Origin: JAYPAN01 sp038123715
GTDB taxonomy: Bacteria; Pseudomonadota; Alphaproteobacteria; RS24
Length of the DNA stretch: 64,000 nucleotides
NCBI GenBank assembly: GCA_038123715.1
Contig: JAYPAN010000001.1
Location: 1 to 64,000 of the forward strand
Direction: 5' to 3'
Below are positions 17,066 through 25,490 of this stretch, in pieces (positions within the stretch are counted from its first letter, which is position 1; each line of letters opens with the position of its first letter). The notes below the pieces were generated by a model. That model worked only from the letters and a program-made list of their open reading frames with translations. It searched no databases and was not told the DNA's origin. The position numbers and the translations under genes are program-made.

Positions 17066-17599
17066 ATGATTGTCTCGCAGCAGGAGTTTGGCTTGGATAT
17101 TGGCTCGTTAAAACAGCGTTTCAAAAATGATTTGTCGCAAATCCGGTCGCGCTCATTGCTCGTTGAGGCGCAGAAAGCCTCGCGTTCACGGGCGGTTGAC
17201 CGACTCACCCGCGCCGAAGCGATTGCCATTGCCGCCAATTTACATGAATTGCTGGATTGGCTACCGGGTCAGCAGGTTGACACGGCAAAACGCGATAATG
17301 GCACGGCGATAACCGTCACAGCCGCCGTCACCAAAAATAAATATGTTTCCGCTGCCGGGCTGGTTTTTCTCGAAGGCGAGCTGCTTTCGACCGATTTCGA
17401 CCGACTCAAAAAGCCGGTTTATGCGCGGCTTGATGATTTTACCGGCGAAGCCTATCGCATGGACAGCCGCGACAGGCTGGTTGAAGCAATTTTCTTGCAT
17501 TTCCGCGATGCTTATTTACGCAATTTCGAAGCAGCTATGGCTGATGGCGGCGACAGTGAAGATTTACTCTATGGCGGAGAGGGTGGGTTTGACGAATAG
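17066..17599 (+). CDS. Hypothetical protein divergent from proteorhodopsin
   Basis: A 177-residue soluble protein I do not recognise. The N-terminal half is charged and helical (FGLDIGSLKQRFKNDLSQIR, then SRSLLVEAQKASRSRAVDRL); the middle has strand-like segments (GTAITVTAAVTKNKYVSAAG, LVFLEGELL), followed by RLDDFTGEAYRMDSRDRLVEAIF and an acidic tail ending GGEGGFDE. No signal peptide or membrane segment is visible. ATG 17066 is the first ATG; a TTG at 17042 is in frame, and neither has a clear ribosome site, so the start is uncertain. The codon use looks like that of its neighbours. Confidence 0.6.
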   Translation: MIVSQQEFGLDIGSLKQRFKNDLSQIRSRSLLVEAQKASRSRAVDRLTRAEAIAIAANLHELLDWLPGQQVDTAKRDNGTAITVTAAVTKNKYVSAAGLVFLEGELLSTDFDRLKKPVYARLDDFTGEAYRMDSRDRLVEAIFLHFRDAYLRNFEAAMADGGDSEDLLYGGEGGFDE

Positions 17600-17604
17600 C
17601 CGCC

Positions 17605-18138
17605 TTAATGGTGGCCGTGATGTCCGTTATTATGCCCGTTTTGCTGCATCGTCTTGGGCGTTACCGTCTTGGGCGTCACCGAAACATTGAGGTTATGCTT
17701 TTTTCCTTCGCCGTCCAGCATGGTCAGGCGCAAGCTCACCGCCTCATTGCGCGCGTCGCCGCGATAGCCAAATAACATGAGATGCAGGCCACCGGGTTCA
17801 AGGGTGATTGTTTCACCTGCCGGAAGCGACAGCGCATCCAAGCGCCGCATCCGCATAATGCCTTTATCCATGCCCATTGTGTGTATTTCAATACGCGCGA
17901 ACATATCGCTGTCCACGGCCACAAGTTTCAATTCATTTGCTGATTTATTGTGAAATGTGCCATGCACCACACCGGGACGCGCGCCAATGCCATGGCGCAT
18001 GGTGAGGCTTGTAACCATTGATTCCGCGTCACAGGCAATTGCCGAGGCAACGGGCAGCAAAGCGAGGTGCAATAAGGCCAGCACGACCAATTTACGAACC
18101 GGCTTCAGACGGTTCAACATACTGATTTTATTCGGCAT
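17605..18138 (-). CDS. Periplasmic copper chaperone PCu(A)C family protein
   Basis: A 177-residue secreted protein with a signal peptide (hydrophobic residues about 15-34, ending VASAIACDA). The PCu(A)C copper motif is visible: IHTMGMDKGIMRMR followed by GLHLMLFG, giving the His/Met copper ligands. The family delivers Cu(I) to cytochrome c oxidase. The C-terminus is His-rich (HNNGHHGHH), which could add a second metal site. It is convergent with the gene at 17066. A ribosome site (AGGATTGAG) precedes the ATG. Confidence 0.85.
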   Translation of the reverse strand: MPNKISMLNRLKPVRKLVVLALLHLALLPVASAIACDAESMVTSLTMRHGIGARPGVVHGTFHNKSANELKLVAVDSDMFARIEIHTMGMDKGIMRMRRLDALSLPAGETITLEPGGLHLMLFGYRGDARNEAVSLRLTMLDGEGKKHNLNVSVTPKTVTPKTMQQNGHNNGHHGHH

Positions 18139-18171
18139 TTACTCAATCCTGCGACTTAATTTCCGGCCTGC

Positions 18172-19689
18172 CTATTCGGCAGGCTCCTTCATCGCATTAT
18201 TGGCCGCCGGTGTGAAGCTGTAATCGGCCGCGTCCAAATGGCGCGTCGCTTCTTGATAAATATAGGTGAAGTCCGGCCAGTTATTGGTGATTTTGCCCGC
18301 CTCATTTTTATACCAGCTGTCACATTCCTTTGACCAAACGGAGGTGTCGAGCCGCGCTTTCAGATAATCGGCGAAATCACCCATTTTTTCCGGCTTCAGG
18401 TCAATCACGCTGGCATGATTGGCGCGCATGGTTTTCAACGCATCAATTATGTAATTCACCTGACATTCAATCATGAAAATAATCGAATTATGGCCGAGAT
18501 TGGTGTTCGGGCCATACAGCATAAACAGATTGGGGAAATGCGGCATGGTGATGCCGAGATAAGCTTCCGCCCCCTCGCGCCATTGCGTATTAAGCTCGGT
18601 ATCGGCACTGCCGGTAATCTGGAGCGGTGCCAGAAAATCAGTGCTGGCAAAGCCGGTGCCGTAAATAATGGCGTCGAAATCATGCGACATGCCGCCCTGC
18701 ATATTAATGCCGGTGGCGGTGATGGCGTCAATCGGTGTGGTTTCCACCGCGACATTGGGTTGTTGCAGAGCCGGGTAATAGTCATCTGAAATCACCACGC
18801 GCTTGCAGCCAACCGGATAATCCGGCCAGAGAATCTCACGCATGGCCGGGTCGGTGACTTGTTCGTCAAAATGGTCGCGCACGGTTTTGGTCATATCGCC
18901 TGACAGGTTCAGCGCGCGCACCAGAAAGCGGGTTTTTTCAAAACTGTTGAAAATTGTGAAATTGCGCTCCAATGCCCAGTAAATCATGCCGCGATAGAAT
19001 TTGCGAAAACCCGGCACATATTTGAACAGCGCTTTTTGCAGGGCATTATAGGGTTTGTCATTGCGCGGCACGACATGGCAGGGCGAGCGTTGGAACACTG
19101 TCAATTGCGCGGCGATTTTGGCGACTTCCGGAATGAATTGCGCCGCCGAGGGGCCATTGCCGATAACCGCCACGCGCTTGCCGGTCAGGTCGATATCATG
19201 ACGCCATTCGGCGGAATGAAAAATCGCGCCCTGAAATGCATCATGGCCTTTAATATCGGGCATTTTTGGGCGGTTGAGCTGGCCGAGCGCAGTGACCAGA
19301 ATATCGGTTTCCAGCCGGTCGCCGCTTGTCGTTTCAAGCTGCCATTGGCGCGCTTTTTCGTCGAAACGGGCGGCCGCGATTTCCGTGCCGAAACGGGTTT
19401 TGGCGCGCAGGTCATATTTGGCGACCAGACTGTCCAAATAAGCAAAAATCTCGTCGCGCGGCGGAAATGTACGCGACCAATCCGACCGACCCTCAAAGGA
19501 AAAGGAATAAAAATGCGATGGAACATCGCAAGCGCAGCCCGGATAGCTGTTATCGCGCCATGTGCCGCCAATGTCGTCGGCTTTTTCGATGATTTGGAAA
19601 TTGTCAAACCCGTTGCGGCGCAATTGCATGGCCATACAAATCCCGCCAACGCCACTGCCAATAATGGTCACATGCGGCTGTTCAGTCAT
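18172..19689 (-). CDS. Flavin-containing Baeyer-Villiger monooxygenase
   Basis: NADPH- and FAD-dependent monooxygenase of 505 residues that inserts oxygen into ketones to give esters or lactones. The FAD-binding GSGVGGICMA (about 12-21) and a second dinucleotide motif GNGPSAAQF are present. The Baeyer-Villiger fingerprint FxGxxxHxxxW appears as FQGAIFHSAEW. Family segments GGTWRDNSYPGCACDVPSH and FMLYGPNTNLGHNS are also seen. The start at 19689 has GGGAGA upstream; upstream in-frame sequence lacks a ribosome site. It is divergent from the PQQ alcohol dehydrogenase gene, which suggests a shared role in oxidising ketones and alcohols. Confidence 0.93.
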   Translation of the reverse strand: MTEQPHVTIIGSGVGGICMAMQLRRNGFDNFQIIEKADDIGGTWRDNSYPGCACDVPSHFYSFSFEGRSDWSRTFPPRDEIFAYLDSLVAKYDLRAKTRFGTEIAAARFDEKARQWQLETTSGDRLETDILVTALGQLNRPKMPDIKGHDAFQGAIFHSAEWRHDIDLTGKRVAVIGNGPSAAQFIPEVAKIAAQLTVFQRSPCHVVPRNDKPYNALQKALFKYVPGFRKFYRGMIYWALERNFTIFNSFEKTRFLVRALNLSGDMTKTVRDHFDEQVTDPAMREILWPDYPVGCKRVVISDDYYPALQQPNVAVETTPIDAITATGINMQGGMSHDFDAIIYGTGFASTDFLAPLQITGSADTELNTQWREGAEAYLGITMPHFPNLFMLYGPNTNLGHNSIIFMIECQVNYIIDALKTMRANHASVIDLKPEKMGDFADYLKARLDTSVWSKECDSWYKNEAGKITNNWPDFTYIYQEATRHLDAADYSFTPAANNAMKEPAE

Positions 19690-19789
19690 TATCTGTCTCC
19701 CTGTCGCAACCCTTGCAGGCATTTTGCGCTTGTCCTGCCCATTAAATCAATTAAGATTTTTTTTGATATTACCAAGGGAGGAAAAGGTA

Positions 19790-22042
19790 ATGGGGCATCC
19801 CACGCTTTCGCAGCAGCAGGCCACGATAGTCAATGTGGCGGCGCTGGCATTTCTTTCAGCAATGGTTTTGGTCGGCATGTCATCATCATCATCGGATGAT
19901 GTGGGTTCCGGCAGTGACGGCAAAAATGGCGTTGCAAGCAGCAGCATTGCCCGCATTGACACGCAGCGCATTGTCAATGCCGATGAAGCGCCGGGTGACT
20001 GGCTGTCGCATGGCCGCAATTATCAAGAGCAGCGTTTTTCGCCGCTGACCCAAATCAATGCCGAGACGGTCAAAGACCTGCAATTGAGCTGGTCTTTCGA
20101 CATGTATACAAATCGCGGGCTGGAATCGACGCCGATTGTCGTGGACGGCATTATGTATATGACCGGTTCATGGAGTGTGGTTTATGCGGTTGATGCCAAA
20201 ACCGGCACGGAAATCTGGTCTTATGACCCGGAAGTGCCGGGCGATTGGGCGAAATATGCCTGTTGCGATGTGGTCAATCGTGGCGTTGCCGTTTATGAGG
20301 GCGCGGTTTATCTGGCCAGTCTGGATGGTCATCTGATATCCCTCAATGCCGAAACCGGCGAGGAAATCTGGCGTGTTGACACGCTGACCGACCGTTCGCG
20401 CCCCTATACCATTACCGGCGCGCCGCGGGTTGCCAATGGTCGCGTGTTTATCGGCAATGGCGGCGGTGAATATGGCGTGCGCGGCTATGTCAGCGCCTAT
20501 GACACCAAAACCGGCGCATTGGATTGGCGCTTTTACACTGTGCCGGGCGACCCGTCACAGCCATTTGAGCATCCTGAAATGGAAGAAGCCGCGAAAACTT
20601 GGAAAGGCGGCGAATGGTGGAAAATCGGCGGTGGCGGCACGGTCTGGAACTCCATTGTTTATGACCCGGACACAGATACGGTTTTCCTCGGTGTCGGCAA
20701 TGGCTCACCTTGGACACGCTCAATAAGGTCGCCGGGCGGCGGGGACAATCTGTTCTTGTCGTCAATCGTTGCGCTTGACCCGAATACTGGCAGCAAAAAA
20801 TGGCATTACCAGACCACGCCGGGTGACACTTGGGATTACACCGCCGTGCAGGACATGATGCTGGCCGATATGGAAATTGACGGCCAAATGCGGAAAGTCA
20901 TTATGCAGGCACCGAAAAACGGCTTTTTCTATGTGCTGGATCGCGGCACAGGCGAATTATTGCGCGCCCACCCTTATGTGGCGGTTAATTGGGCCAGCCA
21001 TGTGGACATGAAAACCGGGCGTCCGGTTGAAATTGCCAGCCGCGATTTCAACAAAAGCGGTAAATCGCAATGGATATTGCCCGGCCCGCTTGGCGGCCAT
21101 AATTGGCAGTCCATGTCGTATAATCCGAAAACCGGTCTGGTCTATATTCCGGCGCTGGAAAGCCCGCTTGTCTATGATGTTGACCATGATTTCAAAGCGA
21201 CAGGCCGCTATAAATATGTCGAAGGGGGCTGGAATACCGGCATTGAATTTGGTCGCTTGCTGGCGCTGCTCGGTGAGCATCCGGATTTCCCCGCCGCCAA
21301 GGGCTATATCACCGCCTTTGACCCGCTGACCGGCAAAACCCATTGGACGCGCCAACATGCCTCGCATTGGAATGGCGGCACTTTGTCCACCGCCAGCGAT
21401 TTGGTGTTTCAGGGCAATAGTGACGGCTTTGTCGTCGCCTATGACGCGCAAACCGGTGCGGAAGTCTGGAAAGTCAACACTTATACCAGCATTATCGCGC
21501 CGCCCATCACCTATCAGATTGATGGCGAGCAATATGTCGCCATTCAGGTCGGCTCCGGTGGCGCTGGCATTACCGATGGTACGACAGCCCCGGCATCAGC
21601 CAAATATGGCAATTTCGGGCGGATGCTGGCCTTCAAGCTGAATGGTGGCGGCACAATAGAAGAGCCGGAAATCTGGGCGCGGGAAATCCCTGAGCCGCCT
21701 ATGCTGAATGCGTCGGCTGAGCAAATCAATCGCGGCATGGAGCAGTTTCACGAGATTTGCGCCTTCTGCCACGGGCTTGCCGTTATCAGCACGGCAGCGA
21801 TTCCCGATTTGCGTAAAATGAGCGAACCGACCCATCGCATGTTCAAGGAAATTGTGCTGGAAGGCACTTTGGCCGATCGCGGCATGTCGGGTTTTGCCGA
21901 CCGTTTGAGCGAGCAGGATGTCGAAGATATTTATGCCTTTATCAATGCCCGTCAGTGGCAGGATTATCAGGCGCAGGAAGCGGCAAAGCAAGAATCGCGC
22001 GGCAAGGATGCCGGTCAGGACAAGCAAAGCGCGCTGCAATAA
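19790..22042 (+). CDS. PQQ-dependent quinohemoprotein alcohol dehydrogenase, calcium type
   Basis: Periplasmic eight-bladed propeller dehydrogenase of 750 residues with a C-terminal cytochrome c domain; it oxidises alcohols and passes electrons from PQQ to heme. An N-terminal hydrophobic segment (about 12-30) acts as signal or anchor. The adjacent cysteines that contact PQQ are C158-C159 (YACCD). The catalytic aspartate region GDTWDYT (around 349) lacks the extra aspartate two residues on that marks lanthanide-dependent enzymes. Heme binds at CAFCH (657-661), with M699 (RGMSGF) a candidate axial ligand. GGGAGG precedes ATG 19790. No PQQ biosynthesis genes are in the window. Confidence 0.93.
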   Translation: MGHPTLSQQQATIVNVAALAFLSAMVLVGMSSSSSDDVGSGSDGKNGVASSSIARIDTQRIVNADEAPGDWLSHGRNYQEQRFSPLTQINAETVKDLQLSWSFDMYTNRGLESTPIVVDGIMYMTGSWSVVYAVDAKTGTEIWSYDPEVPGDWAKYACCDVVNRGVAVYEGAVYLASLDGHLISLNAETGEEIWRVDTLTDRSRPYTITGAPRVANGRVFIGNGGGEYGVRGYVSAYDTKTGALDWRFYTVPGDPSQPFEHPEMEEAAKTWKGGEWWKIGGGGTVWNSIVYDPDTDTVFLGVGNGSPWTRSIRSPGGGDNLFLSSIVALDPNTGSKKWHYQTTPGDTWDYTAVQDMMLADMEIDGQMRKVIMQAPKNGFFYVLDRGTGELLRAHPYVAVNWASHVDMKTGRPVEIASRDFNKSGKSQWILPGPLGGHNWQSMSYNPKTGLVYIPALESPLVYDVDHDFKATGRYKYVEGGWNTGIEFGRLLALLGEHPDFPAAKGYITAFDPLTGKTHWTRQHASHWNGGTLSTASDLVFQGNSDGFVVAYDAQTGAEVWKVNTYTSIIAPPITYQIDGEQYVAIQVGSGGAGITDGTTAPASAKYGNFGRMLAFKLNGGGTIEEPEIWAREIPEPPMLNASAEQINRGMEQFHEICAFCHGLAVISTAAIPDLRKMSEPTHRMFKEIVLEGTLADRGMSGFADRLSEQDVEDIYAFINARQWQDYQAQEAAKQESRGKDAGQDKQSALQ

Positions 22043-22057
22043 TGGGGTGTGTGTCGC

Positions 22058-22630
22058 TCAGCTCGCAGATTTGGGCGGTAAATCCGGCACGGGCAGCTCG
22101 CGGAATTCGAGTTTGAGGCGTTCTTCTTCGCCTTGCGAGTCGGGACGGCTTTCGCGGCCGTCCCGTTTTTGCATCTCATCTTCCAATGTTTCCGGCTTTT
22201 TGACCTTATAGCTTAACCGGCCTTCCAATGGTTTGCCGCCTTCCATGGCGCTGAGCGCTTCTTCTACGGCATCGGCCAGTTCCGGCGAAAATGGCAGGCG
22301 GTAAAGCCTTGGGTAAGACAGCAGCGCGCCATTATCCGACAGTTTTTGCGCCAGCAAATATATCGCGCCGGATGTTTTGGCAATTTTGTCCGGCTCCTCA
22401 ATCACCGCCCAATGCAGTTTGAACGGATTGGGTGGCGTATCGGCAATTGCCCAGCCGCGCATATTCTGGCTGCCATGATAGGCGAAAATATAAAACAGCG
22501 TGACCAGCACAATGCCAGCCAGCTTAATCGGGCGCGCATAGGGGGTTTTCAGATTAAGCGCCAGCAAGAGCGCGGCCAATGCCGCATAGGCCAGCGCCAA
22601 CATGACGGGAAAGGGAAAAGCCAGGCTCAT
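22058..22630 (-). CDS. Hypothetical membrane protein, third gene of the ExbB-like operon
   Basis: A 190-residue protein I cannot assign to a family. It starts with two hydrophobic segments (about residues 5-25 and 34-51), followed by a soluble region (LHWAVIEEPDKIAKTSGAIY, then SYPRLYRLPF, then a helical stretch) and a charged, proline-rich tail (KKPETLEDEMQKRDGRESRP). It overlaps the upstream gene by 4 bp (ATGA), so it is co-translated with the two genes before it. Its conserved pairing with a proton-channel pair, rather than its sequence, is the main clue to its role. Confidence 0.65.
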   Translation of the reverse strand: MSLAFPFPVMLALAYAALAALLLALNLKTPYARPIKLAGIVLVTLFYIFAYHGSQNMRGWAIADTPPNPFKLHWAVIEEPDKIAKTSGAIYLLAQKLSDNGALLSYPRLYRLPFSPELADAVEEALSAMEGGKPLEGRLSYKVKKPETLEDEMQKRDGRESRPDSQGEEERLKLEFRELPVPDLPPKSAS

Positions 22631-23265
22631 GGCGCTGTCTTTTGCGCCTGCCCGCTGGCGGGGGTCGCGCGAATGAGATATTTGCCGCGCCGCGTCATGG
22701 CCACCACTTCGCCCAGCGCGTTCAGGCGGAAGCGAATGGCGGTCTGCTCGTCGCCCGCGCCGGTTAATCGGGTTGTGCCGGCATAGACCAGCGAGACTTG
22801 CGGGTTGAGTTTTTCAATCTTCACCTGCACCGGCACGGGGCGGCCTTCCACCGCTTTGTAATGCAGCAAATTGACCACATATTCGCCCGCCGCAATGCCG
22901 CGCAAGGAGACGGTTTCCTGATTAAGCGGGTTGTTGATAGTCTGGCCATTAACGGTGATATTGTCGCCCAAGACCCCGCGATCGTCGCGGTCGAGATGCA
23001 TCAGCCCGGCTTCGCGCACATCGAACCAGACCAGATTGCCCTCGCCATCCTCGACCAGCAAGTCAATATCGTCGCGGTGGCCGTCCGGCCATTGGGCGGT
23101 AATCAGAAACTCAGCCTTGGGGTTGATTTTAGCCTCAGTGGTTTCCGGTCGGATAAGAATAAAGGCGACGGAAAACATAAAGGCAAAGCCAAGCAGAGCG
23201 TTGAACAAAATATCGGTAAAGGCGTTTTGATCATCGCCCTGCTGATAGAGCTTGCCGCCTATCAC
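22627..23265 (-). CDS. Hypothetical single-pass protein, ExbD/MotB-like partner
   Basis: A 212-residue protein with one N-terminal membrane segment (about residues 16-41) containing an aspartate at its start (FTDILFNALLGFAFMFSVAF), the arrangement in ExbD, TolR and MotB, where that aspartate carries protons. The rest is predicted periplasmic, with FLITAQWPDGHRDDIDLLVE and a beta-rich region (GDNITVNGQTINNP, GEYVVNLLHYKAVEG) rather than a known peptidoglycan-binding or ExbD domain. It overlaps the ExbB-like gene by 4 bp. The assignment as a proton-channel partner is inference from topology and gene order. Confidence 0.65.
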   Translation of the reverse strand: MIGGKLYQQGDDQNAFTDILFNALLGFAFMFSVAFILIRPETTEAKINPKAEFLITAQWPDGHRDDIDLLVEDGEGNLVWFDVREAGLMHLDRDDRGVLGDNITVNGQTINNPLNQETVSLRGIAAGEYVVNLLHYKAVEGRPVPVQVKIEKLNPQVSLVYAGTTRLTGAGDEQTAIRFRLNALGEVVAMTRRGKYLIRATPASGQAQKTAP

Positions 23266-23855
23266 CGGCTTGCCGCCTTGTCTTTATTGGGGGCGGTCTC
23301 GCTCAAGTCGAGCAACAGCGCCTGCATAGCATCAGCCAACAATTGAAACTGCACACGCAGCAGCAAATTGGCGACCAGCCCGGCCAGTGTTGTGTAAAGT
23401 GCCACCGCCATGCCGCCGGACATTTTGGTCAGCGCGGCTTGCAGGCTGGCCGCGTCATAGCCACTCAAACCAGCAATTGGTGACAGCATCAGAATAAAGC
23501 CGATAATCGTGCCGAGCAGGCCAAGTTTCAGCACGCTGTCGGCGGCCAGCCAGCCATGATTGAGCCAGCGCGCCAGCATGGCTTCCACATATTCGGGATT
23601 GGCGGTCGATGCTGCCTGTTGCGGGACAGCCAACCGGTCGCGCCATTGCTGCACATAGCGCAAAAGATACAGCCAGCGCACCGACATGGCGCCCCAGACG
23701 CTGAAAATCACCAGCGACAAATAGCTGCGGTCACCGGTCAATAGCACAGCGACAAGCCCGCGCTCATGCACCAGATAAATGCCGAAGATTATCAGGCCAA
23801 GCAGTATAAGCCCCTGCAACAGCGCCGAATTTTGTGATGCATTTGACTCAGGCAC
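23262..23855 (-). CDS. MotA/TolQ/ExbB-family proton channel protein
   Basis: A 197-residue inner-membrane protein with hydrophobic segments at about 11-29, 41-67, 107-128 and 145-167. The family core is visible as LGLLGTIIGFILMLSPI followed by ALTKMSGGMAVALYTTLAGLVANLLL, the two pore helices of MotA/TolQ/ExbB. It is the first gene of a three-gene operon with 4-bp overlaps. No TonB, ExbD, TolA, OmpA-like or flagellar gene is nearby, so it is not a standard Ton, Tol or flagellar motor. Confidence 0.8.
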   Translation of the reverse strand: MPESNASQNSALLQGLILLGLIIFGIYLVHERGLVAVLLTGDRSYLSLVIFSVWGAMSVRWLYLLRYVQQWRDRLAVPQQAASTANPEYVEAMLARWLNHGWLAADSVLKLGLLGTIIGFILMLSPIAGLSGYDAASLQAALTKMSGGMAVALYTTLAGLVANLLLRVQFQLLADAMQALLLDLSETAPNKDKAASR

Positions 23856-23995
23856 GATGAACCCCTCCCGCAGGGGTCAGTTTAATCATGCCATTGCCAT
23901 ACTGTCGAGAGGCTTGGCGTTTCCCCGATTTGGCCGCATTTTCGCTTGCACGGAAATATAAATCATGATGGCGTGTCTTCAGGGAGGCAGTTTAC

Positions 23996-25402
23996 ATGTC
24001 GCTGCAAATGACTGAGTCACAGGGGGATGTTTCCCCGCGCATTTCTTGGTGGACGATATTCTGTTTTGCTCTGCCGCCCGTCGGTGCGGGCTATATGTTC
24101 TGCCTCGTCTCACTTTACATAATGAAATACGCGACCGATGTATTGCTGATTGCACCGGCCATTATGGGGCTGATATTCGGCTTTTCGCGTTTCTGGGATG
24201 CGATATCCGACCCGCTTGCCGGTTATCTGTCCGATAAAACCAATACGCGCTGGGGGCGACGACGGCCTTGGATTTTCGCCTCAATCGTGCCGATTGGGTT
24301 GAGCTTCTGGATGCTGTCCGCCCCGCCCGACACATTGTCCGCTTCCGGGCTGGTGATTTGGATGGCAGTGGCGATTGTCAGTTTTTATTCGGCCATGACG
24401 ATTTTCATTGTGCCGCATATGTCACTCGGCGCTGAATTGACCGATGACTATCATGAGCGCAATAAGATTTTCGGCGCGCGCCATGCCGGTTGGATTGCCG
24501 GATATATTAGCGCTCTGCTTACCATGTCGCTGCTGATTGCGGCAGAAAATGAAAGCGCCGCCGCCGTGCGAACATTAGCCGCCGACCAATCGCTTTATGC
24601 GGCGATATTTTGCGGCGTCTGCCTTCTGTTTTGCGCTGTATGGGTGAAAGAACGCCCTGAGTTTATCGGCAAAGCGCCGCAAAAACCGTGGCTGGCGGCG
24701 CGTGATATTTGGGCCAACGGCCATGCGCGCCTGCTTATCATTGCCATATTTATTGAGAATCTCGGTGGCGCGGTCATCACGATTTTGACCCTTTACAATG
24801 CCGAATATGTGCTGGATGCCCCAGCTATGGCACCGATTTTCATCCTCTCTTATATGGTGTTTTCCTTTGTGCTGACGCCGCTATGGATGCCGCTGGCACG
24901 GCGCATTGGTAAAAAGGAATTATGGATTTATTCGATGATTGTCACCGCCTTTGCCTTCGGCTTTATGGGTTTTCTTGAGCCGGGCGATGACTGGATATTG
25001 GTGGCGCTGGCGGCAATTGCCGGTGCGGCGGGTTCTTGCGGCGGCACGATAAACCCGTCGATAAAATCCGATGTGATTGACTATGACGAATATCTGACCG
25101 GCGAACGCAAGGAAGGCGCGTATTTCTCGGCCTGGTTTTTTGTCTCGAAATTGTCTTATGGCGTGATGCTGATGGTCACCGGATTTGCCTTGTCGCTGGC
25201 CGGTTTTGTGCCGAAAGTCGAGCAAAATGAGGCGGTGGTTTTCACCTTGCGCTTCCTTTATGCGGGCGTGCCGTTTATTGCCTATTTGGTCGGCGCTTAT
25301 CTGCTCGGTCGCTTTGCCTTTAATGAAGAAGAGCATAAGCATGTGCAGTCCGAGTTGGAAATCATTCGCCGCGACCGCGAGGCGCAAGAAACGACCAGTT
25401 GA
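23996..25402 (+). CDS. MFS transporter, glycoside-pentoside-hexuronide (GPH) type
   Basis: A 468-residue membrane protein with about twelve hydrophobic segments. FSRFWDAISDPLAGYLSDKTNTRWGRRRPW (about residues 62-91) is the signature loop of MFS_2/GPH cation symporters, which typically import sugars or related solutes with H+ or Na+. The second half has IKSDVIDYDEYLTGERKEGAYFS, also typical. GGGAGG precedes the ATG. The next gene (DUF1329) follows after 88 bp on the same strand, and the pair may form an operon. The substrate cannot be read from sequence. Confidence 0.87.
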   Translation: MSLQMTESQGDVSPRISWWTIFCFALPPVGAGYMFCLVSLYIMKYATDVLLIAPAIMGLIFGFSRFWDAISDPLAGYLSDKTNTRWGRRRPWIFASIVPIGLSFWMLSAPPDTLSASGLVIWMAVAIVSFYSAMTIFIVPHMSLGAELTDDYHERNKIFGARHAGWIAGYISALLTMSLLIAAENESAAAVRTLAADQSLYAAIFCGVCLLFCAVWVKERPEFIGKAPQKPWLAARDIWANGHARLLIIAIFIENLGGAVITILTLYNAEYVLDAPAMAPIFILSYMVFSFVLTPLWMPLARRIGKKELWIYSMIVTAFAFGFMGFLEPGDDWILVALAAIAGAAGSCGGTINPSIKSDVIDYDEYLTGERKEGAYFSAWFFVSKLSYGVMLMVTGFALSLAGFVPKVEQNEAVVFTLRFLYAGVPFIAYLVGAYLLGRFAFNEEEHKHVQSELEIIRRDREAQETTS

Positions 25403-25490
25403 TAAATGGCCGTTTGGCGGTTTCGATTTTCTGATTGTTCTGCCAAAGGTTATGTGCCTAAATTTACGACAAATAAATGGGGAGGATAAC

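Noticed and set aside
23856..23995. CCCCT-CCCGC-AGGGG hairpin near 23866-23880 as a terminator
   Set aside because: It lies in a divergent promoter region with only a five-pair stem and a weak T-tract, so it cannot end either transcript.
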